NCBI GenBank assembly: GCA_025935675.1
Contig: JAICUU010000012.1
Location: 1-33,493 of the forward strand
DNA: 33,493 nt
Source of the DNA: Burkholderiales bacterium
GTDB taxonomy: Bacteria > Pseudomonadota > Gammaproteobacteria > Burkholderiales > Casimicrobiaceae
Direction of reading: 5' to 3'
This document shows positions 1 through 7,990 of the stretch, in pieces. Made by a program: the position numbers and the translations under genes. The notes beneath the pieces are model-generated. The model did not search any database. It worked only from the letters and a program-made list of their open reading frames with translations, and was not told where the DNA came from. Positions within the stretch are counted from its first letter, which is position 1; the number at the start of each line of letters is the position of its first letter.

Positions 1-1
1 C

Positions 2-1948
2 GGCGCGTTCCGCTACCCGGGCACCGTCGAGTACGTGGGCGCGCTCGACACGAAGACGGGCAAGGTCCGCCATCTCGCCGACATCAAGAACGCGATGCTC
101 TATCGCGTCGCGTCGTTCGCCTACGACCCCGCGAGCGGCACGGCGTTCTACACCAACGACAACCTCGCGCTGCGCGACCTGATGGCGGTGGACGTCAGGA
201 CCGGCGAGGAGCGGATGCTGCTCGAGGACGCGCGCATCGGCGACCTCGCGTTCAACCCGGTGGACCGCTCGCTCTACGGTGTGCGCAACGCCGCCGGCAT
301 CGCGTCGATCGTGCGCATCCCCTTTCCGTACGACGACTGGCAGGTCGTGCACACCTTCCCGTACGAGTCGGTGCCGTACGACCTCGACATCTCGCCGGAC
401 GGCAAGCTCCTGTCGGCGTCGATGAGCGACGAGACCGCGAACCAGTACGTGCGCGTCTGGCAAATCGACAAGCTCGCCGCCGATGAGCCGTCGGTGGTCT
501 CGGAGTTCAAGTTCGGGCAGTCGATCCCGGAGAGCTTCGTGTTTTCGCCCGACGGCCGCTACCTGTACGGCAGCAGCTACTACACCGGCGTGTCGAACGT
601 CTTCCGGTTCGAGGTCGCCACCGGCAAGACCGACGCCGTGTCGAATGCCGACATCGGCTTCTTCCGGCCAATCCCGCTCGCCGACGGCCGCCTCGTCGTG
701 CTCGCGTATACCGGCGACGGCTTCGTGCCGGCCACGATCGAGCCGAAGCCGATCGACGACGCCAGCGCGATCACGTTCCTCGGCGCTGAGGTCGCCGAAA
801 GGCATCCGATCGTGAAGTCGTGGCAGGTGCCGCCGGCGAGCGGAGTCGACTACGCGGCGCTCGTCAAGGACCAGCCGAAGGGCCCGTACCTGCCGATGCA
901 CCAGCTCGCCGTGGCCAACGCGTTTCCGGTGCTGCAGGGCTACAAGGATTCGGTCGGCCTCGGCTACCACATCAACATCACCGACCCGATTCCCCTCGCC
1001 AACATCGGCATCACCGTCGCTTACACGCCGGACCGCGACCTCGGCGGCAACGAGCGCGCGCATGTCGAGGTCACCGGCGACTATCTCGGCTGGCGCGGCA
1101 GCATCGCCTGGAACAAGTCCGACTTCTACGACCTCTTCGGCCCGACCAAGGAGAGCCGCAAGGGCCTCGCCATCAAGGGCGGCTACGACGATCTCCTGAT
1201 CTACGACGAGCCGCGCAAGATGACGTTGAAGTACGACGTCGCGTACTACGACAAGATCGACACGCTGCCGAACGCGCAGAACATCGACAGCGGCTTCACG
1301 CGCCTCACGACGGCCGAGATCGGGCTCTACTACACCGACGTCCGCCATTCGCTCGGCGCGGTCGACGACGAGAAGGGCATCGACTGGTCGGGCATCGTCA
1401 AGGCGAGCCATGTCCAAACGGCCACGCCGGTGCAGGCGCGCGGCACGCTCGACTTCGGCTTCCCGCTGCCGCTGCCGCACTCGTCGCTGTGGCTGCGCAG
1501 CGCCGCCGGCGTGTCGAGCGGCGACCGCGACAATCCCGTGGCGAACTTCTACTTCGGCGGCTTCGGCAACAACTACGTCGACCACGGCTCGGAAAAGCGC
1601 TACCGCGACTACGAGTCGATGCCCGGCTTCGGCATCGACCAGCTCTCCGGGCAGAGTTACGTGCGCGAGATGGTCGAGTGGAACGCGACGCCGGTCATCT
1701 TCGAGTCGATCGGCACGCCGGGCTTCTACGTGACGTCGCTGCGGCCCGCGGTGTTCGCGGCGGGGCTATGGACCGATCCCGGCAACACGACGCTGCGCAA
1801 GACATACGGGAGCGTCGGCGGCCAGCTCGACCTCAAGTTCCACGTGCTGCACTGGTACGACATGACGCTGTCGATCGGCTACGCGGCGGGATTCACGAAC
1901 ACGCGGCGCACCGGCGACGAGTTCATGATCTCGCTCAAGATCCTGTAG
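2..1948 (+). CDS. Beta-propeller / probable outer-membrane barrel protein, 5'-truncated by the window edge
   Basis: The reading frame is open from base 2, so the GTG at 35 in the ORF track is probably internal and the gene starts upstream of the window. The first ~250 visible residues carry repeated propeller-like blades (SPDGKLLSAS, SPDGRYLYGSSYY), resembling TolB/WD40-like repeats. From about residue 290 the sequence changes to alternating aromatic and polar strands (YHINITDPI, GDYLGWRGSIAW, LWLRSAAGVSSGD) and ends with a barrel-type final strand, GDEFMISLKIL, although the last residue is Leu rather than the usual Phe. I infer a periplasmic propeller fused to an outer-membrane beta-barrel. 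Function is unknown; the missing N-terminus could hold a further domain such as a peptidase. A protease gene follows after 10 bp, probably in the same operon. Confidence 0.7.
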   Translation, partial: GAFRYPGTVEYVGALDTKTGKVRHLADIKNAMLYRVASFAYDPASGTAFYTNDNLALRDLMAVDVRTGEERMLLEDARIGDLAFNPVDRSLYGVRNAAGIASIVRIPFPYDDWQVVHTFPYESVPYDLDISPDGKLLSASMSDETANQYVRVWQIDKLAADEPSVVSEFKFGQSIPESFVFSPDGRYLYGSSYYTGVSNVFRFEVATGKTDAVSNADIGFFRPIPLADGRLVVLAYTGDGFVPATIEPKPIDDASAITFLGAEVAERHPIVKSWQVPPASGVDYAALVKDQPKGPYLPMHQLAVANAFPVLQGYKDSVGLGYHINITDPIPLANIGITVAYTPDRDLGGNERAHVEVTGDYLGWRGSIAWNKSDFYDLFGPTKESRKGLAIKGGYDDLLIYDEPRKMTLKYDVAYYDKIDTLPNAQNIDSGFTRLTTAEIGLYYTDVRHSLGAVDDEKGIDWSGIVKASHVQTATPVQARGTLDFGFPLPLPHSSLWLRSAAGVSSGDRDNPVANFYFGGFGNNYVDHGSEKRYRDYESMPGFGIDQLSGQSYVREMVEWNATPVIFESIGTPGFYVTSLRPAVFAAGLWTDPGNTTLRKTYGSVGGQLDLKFHVLHWYDMTLSIGYAAGFTNTRRTGDEFMISLKIL

Positions 1949-1958
1949 CGGTGCATCG

Positions 1959-3020
1959 ATGGCGTTCGGCATCCTGCTGCACGCCGTGATCGGGCTGCTG
2001 CCGGTCGGGGGCCTGCTCACCGCGCTGGTCGTGCTCGACGGCTACAAGCTCGTGACGATGCGCGTGCTGCTGCTCGTCGCGGGGGCGGGCGTCGCGGTCG
2101 CCGTCGTCGCGTATTTCGTCAATGGCGCGCTGCTTACGGCCACCGGACTCGAGTTCACCGCGTATTCGCGGTACGTCGGGCCGCTCGTCGAGGAGGCGGG
2201 CAAGGCGCTCATCGTCGTCGCGCTCTTGCGGATGCACCGGATCGGCTTCCTCGTCGATGGCGCAATCCTGGGCTTCGCGGTCGGCACCGGCTTCGCGATC
2301 GTCGAGAACGTCTGGTACCAGGTGCTGGTCCCCGATGCGGGCATCGCCACGTGGATCGTGCGCGGCTTCGGCACGGCGCTGATGCACGGCGGCACGACGG
2401 CGATCTTCGCGATGATGGCGGTGACGATGCTGGAGCGCGCGCCCGAGGCGAAGCTCGCCGGGCTCGTGCCGGGCTTCGCGGTCGCCGTGCTGTTGCACGC
2501 GGGCTTCAACCATTTGCTCGGCTGGCCGCGCCTGTCGACGCTTGTCGTGCTGGGCGTGCTGCCGCCGCTCATCTGGCTCGTCTTCCAGCGCAGCGACCGC
2601 GCGGTGGCCGACTGGCTCGGGCACGGCTTCGATGCCGACGCCGGGCTCATCGAGTCGATCGGCTCGGGCCGTTTCCCGGACTCGCATGCCGGGCGCTACC
2701 TCGCCGCGCTGCGCGAGCGCTTCCAGGGCGAGGTGGTCGCCGACCTCCTGTGTTACCTCCGCGTGCATACCGAGCTCGCGCTGCGCGCCAAGGGCATCCT
2801 GATGATGCGCGAGAATGGCTTCGAGGTTGCGGTCGACAGCGACATGAAGGCGCAGTTCGCGGAGCTCGACTACCTCGCGAAGAGCATCGGCCGCACCGGC
2901 CTCCTCGCGCTGCACCCGCTGATTGCCCGCGACCATCGCGCGATGTGGCAGCTCAATCGGTTGGCGGGCGAAACGGCCGCCGCGCCGGCATCCGCTGCCG
3001 TGCCTCCGCGCGCGCCGTAG
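1959..3020 (+). CDS. PrsW-family intramembrane metalloprotease
   Basis: A 353-residue polytopic membrane protein with the PrsW/CPBP-like signature set: EEAGKAL in one helix, FAIVENVWY in the next, then HGGTT and LLHAGFNHLL. The paired Glu and the His residues are the expected active-site and metal ligands. PrsW-type enzymes cleave membrane-anchored substrates such as anti-sigma factors within the bilayer; the substrate here cannot be told from sequence. The C-terminal ~130 residues are soluble and look like a family-variable extension. The ATG lies 10 bp after the stop of the propeller-barrel gene with only a weak ribosome site, which suggests co-transcription. Confidence 0.85.
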   Translation: MAFGILLHAVIGLLPVGGLLTALVVLDGYKLVTMRVLLLVAGAGVAVAVVAYFVNGALLTATGLEFTAYSRYVGPLVEEAGKALIVVALLRMHRIGFLVDGAILGFAVGTGFAIVENVWYQVLVPDAGIATWIVRGFGTALMHGGTTAIFAMMAVTMLERAPEAKLAGLVPGFAVAVLLHAGFNHLLGWPRLSTLVVLGVLPPLIWLVFQRSDRAVADWLGHGFDADAGLIESIGSGRFPDSHAGRYLAALRERFQGEVVADLLCYLRVHTELALRAKGILMMRENGFEVAVDSDMKAQFAELDYLAKSIGRTGLLALHPLIARDHRAMWQLNRLAGETAAAPASAAVPPRAP

Positions 3021-3026
3021 CGTCGC

Positions 3027-3043
3027 TGTCGGTCCGCTTTACA
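3027..3043 (+). promoter_or_regulatory. Putative activator site upstream of PEP-CTERM gene 1
   Basis: The 17-mer TGTCGGTCCGCTTTACA shares the pattern TGTCGG-N4-CTTTACA with a site at 3927-3943 before the second PEP-CTERM gene. It lies 84 bp upstream of the -24 element, the right range for an enhancer of a sigma-54 activator. PrsR is the activator linked to PEP-CTERM systems; its binding here is inference. Confidence 0.5.
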
Positions 3044-3127
3044 TTTCCCCGCCGAGCGCGACCTCCGCCGACGCGGCACGCCGTAATCACGTTGAACATT
3101 CAAGGTGTTGTCGCGGCGTCAACGGGG

Positions 3128-3142
3128 TGGTGCGATTTTTGC
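3128..3142 (+). promoter_or_regulatory. Sigma-54 (-24/-12) promoter of PEP-CTERM gene 1
   Basis: TGGTGCGATTTTTGC fits the RpoN consensus TGGCACGNNNNTTGC at TGG, CG and TTGC, with GG and GC at the required spacing. It lies 109 bp before the ATG at 3252 and has a counterpart before the paralogous gene. GCGTCAAC ends 4 bp upstream and is also conserved in both copies. Confidence 0.65.
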
Positions 3143-3251
3143 GCACTACAGCGTTCGACCGGATTGGCAAGCCCGGGCATGGCCTCGAGCCCAGCCCCGA
3201 CAACGAGAGCTTGCGAGTCCCGCGGTCGGGCCCGAAGCGAGGAATCCAGAG

Positions 3252-3866
3252 ATGAACACGGCGGCATACCGCAACCTTCTCGGCGCGGCGATCGCTGCCG
3301 CCGGTTTCACGCTGGCGGGCGCGAGCCACGGCGCGATCTTCAACTCGCACTTCGACCCGAATTCGTTCTCGGGCGACGGCACGTTCCGGATCGACGACGC
3401 ATGCCTCGCGGCGGACGGCTTCTATCTCGGCTCCGAATGCAACGCGACGTTGCTGACGGCGACCGCCGATATCGTCAGCGACGGCAGCGCGGGCACCGCG
3501 CACGTCGACTTCGGGCCGGTCCTGCCGTCGACGGCGGTGCTGGAGATCGAGATCTCGGGCGGCACGCTGGTCGGTGTCGACACGGACTGGATCGGCTGGG
3601 CCTTCGCCGACAGTTGCACGGGCGACCTGTGCGGAACGATTCCCTGGTGGATCCGCTGGGTGAACCCGGATTCCGATCCCGTCGAGCTCGCCACCGGCAC
3701 CTGCGACGGCGTGGAATCCTGCAGTCGCAATACAGGCGATCCGTTCGCCATTGCCGACACGGTGACGTTCACGCGCGTGCCCGAACCCGGCACGCTGGCG
3801 CTCGTCGCCGGCGGATTGTTCCTCGCGTGGAGGATGCGCCGCCGCGGCGCTGCGCCGCGCGGCTGA
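3252..3866 (+). CDS. PEP-CTERM sorting domain protein, paralog 1
   Basis: A 204-residue exported protein. The N-terminus is a signal peptide (hydrophobic AAIAAAGFTLAGASHG). The mature part starts GAIFNSHFDP, and the C-terminus is a textbook PEP-CTERM tail: VPEPGTLALVAGG, a hydrophobic span, then MRRRG. PEP-CTERM proteins are processed by an exosortase and sent to the cell surface or extracellular matrix; no exosortase lies in this window. The ATG at 3252 is chosen over the longer frame from 3105 because AGGAA precedes it by 7 bp and the signal peptide follows directly. The central domain contains TDWIGW, WWIRW and several Cys, all shared with the next gene; I know no characterised family for it. 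Confidence 0.88.
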   Translation: MNTAAYRNLLGAAIAAAGFTLAGASHGAIFNSHFDPNSFSGDGTFRIDDACLAADGFYLGSECNATLLTATADIVSDGSAGTAHVDFGPVLPSTAVLEIEISGGTLVGVDTDWIGWAFADSCTGDLCGTIPWWIRWVNPDSDPVELATGTCDGVESCSRNTGDPFAIADTVTFTRVPEPGTLALVAGGLFLAWRMRRRGAAPRG

Positions 3867-3926
3867 CGCTTACGCATCCCGGCGGCGCGCGGCGATCGTC
3901 GCGCGCCGTGCCGACCGCGCTCGCGC

Positions 3927-3943
3927 TGTCGGCTATCTTTACA
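3927..3943 (+). promoter_or_regulatory. Putative activator site upstream of PEP-CTERM gene 2
   Basis: TGTCGGCTATCTTTACA is the second copy of the TGTCGG-N4-CTTTACA motif, 83 bp upstream of its -24 element against 84 bp in the first copy. CATTCAA also recurs at a matching offset (3097 and 3996). Conservation of sites and spacing within otherwise diverged flanks argues for function. Confidence 0.5.
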
Positions 3944-4026
3944 TGTGGGGGTCGCCGCGCCGGTCGGTCATCTGCGGACGACCGACGCGCCTTTGCATTC
4001 AACGGCTTGGCACGTGCGTCAACTTA

Positions 4027-4041
4027 TGGCTCGCTTCTTGC
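4027..4041 (+). promoter_or_regulatory. Sigma-54 (-24/-12) promoter of PEP-CTERM gene 2
   Basis: TGGCTCGCTTCTTGC fits the RpoN consensus at TGGC, CG and TTGC with exact GG/GC spacing. It sits 101 bp before the ATG at 4143. Like the first copy it is preceded by GCGTCAAC, 3 bp upstream, and followed by CCGGATCGG (CCGGATTGG in copy 1) about 16 bp downstream. Confidence 0.7.
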
Positions 4042-4142
4042 GGACACATCCGCCAGCCGGATCGGTGCCATCGATCCGGTCGCCAGCCCGCCCGAACAGA
4101 GGCGCTCATTGGGCTGCCGTCGCGTCCGACCGGGGAAACGTC

Positions 4143-4814
4143 ATGAATCTCGCCAACCTGCGCAAGCACTCGCGGGCCGTCGCCGCCGTGCTCGCCCTCG
4201 CGTGTGCCGGCCTTTGCCACGGCGCGCTGTTCAATTCGCACTTCGATCCGCTCGGACCGATCACGTTCGACGGCGATGGCCAGTTCCAGCTCGACGATGC
4301 CTGCCTGGCCGCGAATGGCGGCTTCGGCATCTACAGCGGAACTGCGTGCCACGTCTCGCTGTTGTCCGCGATCGTCAACATCAGCGACGGCAGCGACTCC
4401 GGCGTGCTCGACTTCGCCGCCTTGCTGCCGTCGACGGCCATCTTCGATATCCAGATCTCGGGCGGAACGCTGATCGGCGTCAACACCGACTGGATCGGCT
4501 GGACGACGCCGGGCGGCTGCTCCGGCACCCTGTGCGATACCCAGTGGTGGATTCGCTGGACGAATCCGCTGCCGAGCCTCCTGAACGATCCGGTCCAGAT
4601 CGCAACCTGCGCGCAGACGACGGACGTGCCGGAAGTGAAGTCGCTGCGGAATTTTGCCAAGTCGGGATCGGGCGACGAGTGCACGCTCGACCCGGGCACG
4701 GCCGTGACCGCATTCGACGTGACGTTCACGCGTGTCCCCGAGCCGGGCACGCTGTTGCTGGTTGCGGGCGGCCTGCTCGCCGGGTGGCAGGTGCGGCGGC
4801 GCCGGCGTACATAG
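4143..4814 (+). CDS. PEP-CTERM sorting domain protein, paralog 2
   Basis: A 223-residue paralog of the preceding gene. It has a signal peptide (VAAVLALACAGLCHG), the same mature start GALFNSHFDP, a shared core (DDACLAA, LPSTA, ISGGTL, TDWIGW, WWIRW) and the tail VPEPGTLLLVAGG followed by a hydrophobic span and VRRRRRT. It differs mainly by a longer insertion before the C-terminus (around KSLRNFAKSGSGDEC). The ATG at 4143 has GGGGAAA upstream and starts the signal peptide. It is most likely an exosortase substrate of unknown surface function. The tandem arrangement, with each copy under its own promoter, points to duplication of a unit of about 0.9 kb. Confidence 0.88.
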   Translation: MNLANLRKHSRAVAAVLALACAGLCHGALFNSHFDPLGPITFDGDGQFQLDDACLAANGGFGIYSGTACHVSLLSAIVNISDGSDSGVLDFAALLPSTAIFDIQISGGTLIGVNTDWIGWTTPGGCSGTLCDTQWWIRWTNPLPSLLNDPVQIATCAQTTDVPEVKSLRNFAKSGSGDECTLDPGTAVTAFDVTFTRVPEPGTLLLVAGGLLAGWQVRRRRRT

Positions 4815-4912
4815 CGCGCCGCACGATTCTGGAGAGGGCGTCGACGTCCGGTCCACGACACCGGCCGCGGCGGCAACTGCGAGGTTGGGCGGGGGGAGTT
4901 CGCTGACGACTG

Positions 4913-4940
4913 GCGGTGCGCCCGGAAACGGGCGTGCCGT
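4913..4940 (-). terminator. GAAA-capped hairpin between convergent genes
   Basis: A stem of about 11-12 bp, including G-U pairs, is closed by a GAAA tetraloop (CGCCCG-GAAA-CGGGCG at its centre). It lies at the stop codon of the minus-strand cyclase gene. No T-tract follows on either strand, so it is a weak candidate terminator or a 3'-end stabiliser. Confidence 0.35.
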
Positions 4941-7705
4941 CAGGCAGCGACCGGCGCTTCGACGGCGTCGAGCGCCTTGCGGATAGCCACCTCGATCTCC
5001 CAGTCACGGCCCGCCGACCATCCCGCCTCGAACGCGAGGTCGCCGAGCGCAGCGCGCGCGGCGGCGAGATCGTCGCGCCACGTCGCTTCCACCCGTGCCG
5101 GCCGCGCCAGCGACAGCCGCTCGCGGTGCGCGCTCGCCGCGCCGTGGAGCCGGCTCGCGTCCTCGGCGTTGCCGCAGGCCTGCGCGAGGCGTGCATGGTC
5201 CTCGATGCAACCGAGGAGCTCCTCGCGCATCTCGATTGCATCGAACGCGCGCAGCGCCGCCGACAGTTTCTCGCGCGCGGTATCGAGATCGGCCGCAGCC
5301 AGTGCGACCTTGCCGAGCCACCACAGCGACACCGCCTCGCCGCGCTTGTCGCCGGCCACCCGGCAGATGTCGAGCGAGCGGCCGTTGCGGGTGCGCGCCC
5401 CGTCGAGATCGCCGCCATAGAACGCGACCTCGCCCAGCATCCGCTCGCATTCCGCCTCGATCTCGCGATGCTTGACGGCACGCGCGATCGCGACGCTCTG
5501 CTCGAAGAAGCCGCGCGCCTCGTCGTCATGGCCCGCGAACGCGGCGATCTGGCCGAGGTGCAATAGGCCGATCGCCTCGCCGACGCGCTCGCCGATCGAG
5601 CGGAAGATCTCGAGCGCGGCCGATTCGCTCTCGCGCGCGCCATCGGCGTCGCCGAGGCGCAGCTTCACCAGCGACAGCGTCGACAGCGTCGCGGCAATGT
5701 CGACCGGCTTGTCGATCGTGCGGCGCACCTCGAGGCATGTCTCGAGCGTGGTCGCGGCCGCGGCGTAGTCGCTGTGACTCACCGCCAGCGCGGCACCGAC
5801 GTAGAGCGCGTGCGCGAGCGCGACGTTGGAAGCCTGCACCTCCGGACGATCGAGCGCGGCAGCAACGAGGCTCGCACCCTCGGTGACATAGCCGCGCAGT
5901 ATCCAGAAGTTCATCAGCGCGACCGCGTACTTGACGGCGATCACCGGGTCGACGCCGCCTGCGAGCGCCAGCGCGATCGCCGCGCGCAGGTTGTCGAGCT
6001 CGGTCTCGAGCCGATCGATCCACGCCGCCTGCTCGGGACCCTGCAGGCCATGGTTGCCGGCCTTGGCCATCGTCAGGAAGTGATCGCAATGGCGTGCCGC
6101 GATCATCGGCAGGTCGCCGCGCGCGGTGAGCTTTTCGCGCGCGAACTCGCGGATCGTCTCGAGCGTGCGATAGCGCGTCGCGTCCTCGTGCGCCTCCGCC
6201 ATGACGAGCGACTTGTCGGCGAGCGACGTGAGGAGGTCCAGCACGTCCTCGGGCATGAGCGGGTCGGCGCCGCAGACGTTCTCGCAGCCGTCGACGTCGA
6301 AGCCGCCGGCGAACACGCCGAGGCGGTCGAGCAACAGCTGCTCGTCGGGTGTGAGGAGATCGTAGGACCATCCGACCAGCGCGCGTAGCGTCTGCTGTCG
6401 CTCCATCAGCAGGCGCCCGCCGCCGGTCAGGAGCTTGAAGCGGTCACGCAGGCGGGCATTGATCTCGCTCACCGACAGCGCGCGCACCCGCGCCGCGGCG
6501 AGCTCGAGCGCCAGCGGGATGCCCTCGAGGCGCACGCAGAGCTCGGCGACCGCGGGCGCGTCGCGGTCGTTCAGCGCGAAGCCGGGCTTGTGCAGGCGCG
6601 CCCGCTCGACGAAGAGCTGCACCGAGTCCGATCGCGCGAGCGCGTCGACGCCGGCGGACTTGTCCGGCACCGGCAGAGGCAGCACCGCATACGTCTGCTC
6701 GCCGGCGATCCGCAGCGCCTCGCGACTCGTGGCGATCACGTGCACGTTCGGCGCCGACTGCAAAAGCGCCTTGGCGAGCTCCGCGCAGGCGTGCACGAGG
6801 TGCTCGCAATTGTCGAGGATCAGCAGCACCTTGCGCGACTTGAGGTGCGCGCACAGCGTGCGCGTCAGCGCGCGGCCGGGCTCCTCCTGCACACCGAGCT
6901 CCTGCGCGACGGCGCTGGGCACGAGCGCCTCGTCGCGGATCGGCGCCAGGTCGATGAACCACACGCCATCGGGGAAATCGTCGAGCGAATCGGCCGCAAC
7001 CTGCAGTGAAAGTCGCGTCTTGCCCAGGCCGCCCATGCCGAGCAGCGTCAGCAGCCGCGTCGTTTTCAGCAGCTTGCCGACTTCGGCAAGCTCGCGTTCG
7101 CGGCCGAGGAACGACGTGAGCTGTTGCGGCAGGTTGTTCGGCGTCGATTCGAGCGAGCGCAGCGGCGGGAACGCCGCGCGCAGCTTCGGATGCAGGACCT
7201 GGAAGATCGACTCGGGTGTCGCGAGGTCCTTGAGGCGCACGCGGCCGAGCTCGCGCAGCGACGTGTCCGCAGGCAGCGTGGCATCCACCAGCATGTCGGC
7301 CATCGCCTGCGAAAGCAGCACCTGGCCGCCGTGCGCCGCGCCCATGATGCGCGCGGTGCGGTTGACCGGCGGACCGAAGTAGTCGTTGTCGCGGTGCTCG
7401 ATCATGCCGACGTGCAGGCCGCTGCGCACGTTGAGGCGGATGCCGTCGGTCGACTGCGGATCGGCGAGTGCGTCCTGGAGCGCGAGCGTCGCCGCCAGCG
7501 CGTCGACCGGCTCGTCGAACACGGCGAAGAGGCCGTCGCCGAACATCTTGACGATCGTGCCGCCGTGGCGCTCGATCGCGATGCGCGCCAGCGTGTCGTG
7601 CGCCTTCAGCGCGCGCGACATCCGCTCGGGCTGGTCCTCCCAGAGCTTCGTGCTGCCTTCGATGTCCGTGAACAGGACCGCCGCGGACCGGGATGCTTCC
7701 TGCAC
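4940..7705 (-). CDS. Adenylate/guanylate cyclase fused to STAND ATPase and TPR-like region
   Basis: About 921 residues from the preferred GTG at 7705. The N-terminal class III cyclase domain has both metal-binding Asp positions (FTDIEGST, MFGDG) and the Asn/Arg turnover motif PPVNRTARI, so it looks catalytically competent. A STAND/NB-ARC-like ATPase follows, with P-loop GMGGLGKTRL and Walker B LLILDNCEHL, then a winged-helix-like part and an Ala-rich helical C-terminus that reads as TPR-type repeats. In the family such proteins couple a signal sensed by the helical part to nucleotide cyclisation or transcription; no clear DNA-binding C-terminus is seen. The ORF track starts at 7804, but the extra 33 residues are Arg/Cys-rich and unlike a domain start. 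It converges on the PEP-CTERM gene. Confidence 0.85.
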   Translation of the reverse strand: MQEASRSAAVLFTDIEGSTKLWEDQPERMSRALKAHDTLARIAIERHGGTIVKMFGDGLFAVFDEPVDALAATLALQDALADPQSTDGIRLNVRSGLHVGMIEHRDNDYFGPPVNRTARIMGAAHGGQVLLSQAMADMLVDATLPADTSLRELGRVRLKDLATPESIFQVLHPKLRAAFPPLRSLESTPNNLPQQLTSFLGRERELAEVGKLLKTTRLLTLLGMGGLGKTRLSLQVAADSLDDFPDGVWFIDLAPIRDEALVPSAVAQELGVQEEPGRALTRTLCAHLKSRKVLLILDNCEHLVHACAELAKALLQSAPNVHVIATSREALRIAGEQTYAVLPLPVPDKSAGVDALARSDSVQLFVERARLHKPGFALNDRDAPAVAELCVRLEGIPLALELAAARVRALSVSEINARLRDRFKLLTGGGRLLMERQQTLRALVGWSYDLLTPDEQLLLDRLGVFAGGFDVDGCENVCGADPLMPEDVLDLLTSLADKSLVMAEAHEDATRYRTLETIREFAREKLTARGDLPMIAARHCDHFLTMAKAGNHGLQGPEQAAWIDRLETELDNLRAAIALALAGGVDPVIAVKYAVALMNFWILRGYVTEGASLVAAALDRPEVQASNVALAHALYVGAALAVSHSDYAAAATTLETCLEVRRTIDKPVDIAATLSTLSLVKLRLGDADGARESESAALEIFRSIGERVGEAIGLLHLGQIAAFAGHDDEARGFFEQSVAIARAVKHREIEAECERMLGEVAFYGGDLDGARTRNGRSLDICRVAGDKRGEAVSLWWLGKVALAAADLDTAREKLSAALRAFDAIEMREELLGCIEDHARLAQACGNAEDASRLHGAASAHRERLSLARPARVEATWRDDLAAARAALGDLAFEAGWSAGRDWEIEVAIRKALDAVEAPVAA

Positions 7706-7882
7706 GTCGTACGCGCCTCGCACCGATCGGTAGGCCCGAAGTCTAAGGACTGGCGCGGCGCAACGCCAGCGGCACCTTCCGCAGGCTTGACGCCGAAAAT
7801 TCACGCCACCGTCGCCGCACGGCGACGCGCCCGACCGTCATCATCCGGCAACATCCGCGCGGCATCGTTCACGGGCGCCCGA

Positions 7883-7904
7883 GCGTTGAACTCGCGCTCA
7901 ACGC
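7883..7904. promoter_or_regulatory. Inverted repeat, possible operator
   Basis: A perfect 7-bp inverted repeat, GCGTTGA-N8-TCAACGC, lies about 85 bp before the small gene at 7991 and about 180 bp upstream of the divergent cyclase start. The symmetry fits a dimeric regulator. No convincing -35/-10 pair was found beside it. Confidence 0.3.
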
Positions 7905-7990
7905 GCGTTGTCAATCTCGCGATCGCGTACCGGCGGTGGAGAGACGACGGACGACGTTGCGCGGCGCATCGCAAACTTCACGGAGGTGAC

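Noticed and set aside
4008-4022. Alternative -24 element TGGCACG before PEP-CTERM gene 2
   Set aside because: It matches the -24 half well, but no TTGC lies at the required distance; the element at 4027 has both halves correctly spaced.
2351-4906. 851-residue plus-strand ORF over prsW and both PEP-CTERM genes
   Set aside because: Frame-shifted shadow with Arg/Ala-rich translation. The real genes have signal peptides, sorting tails and ribosome sites in other frames.
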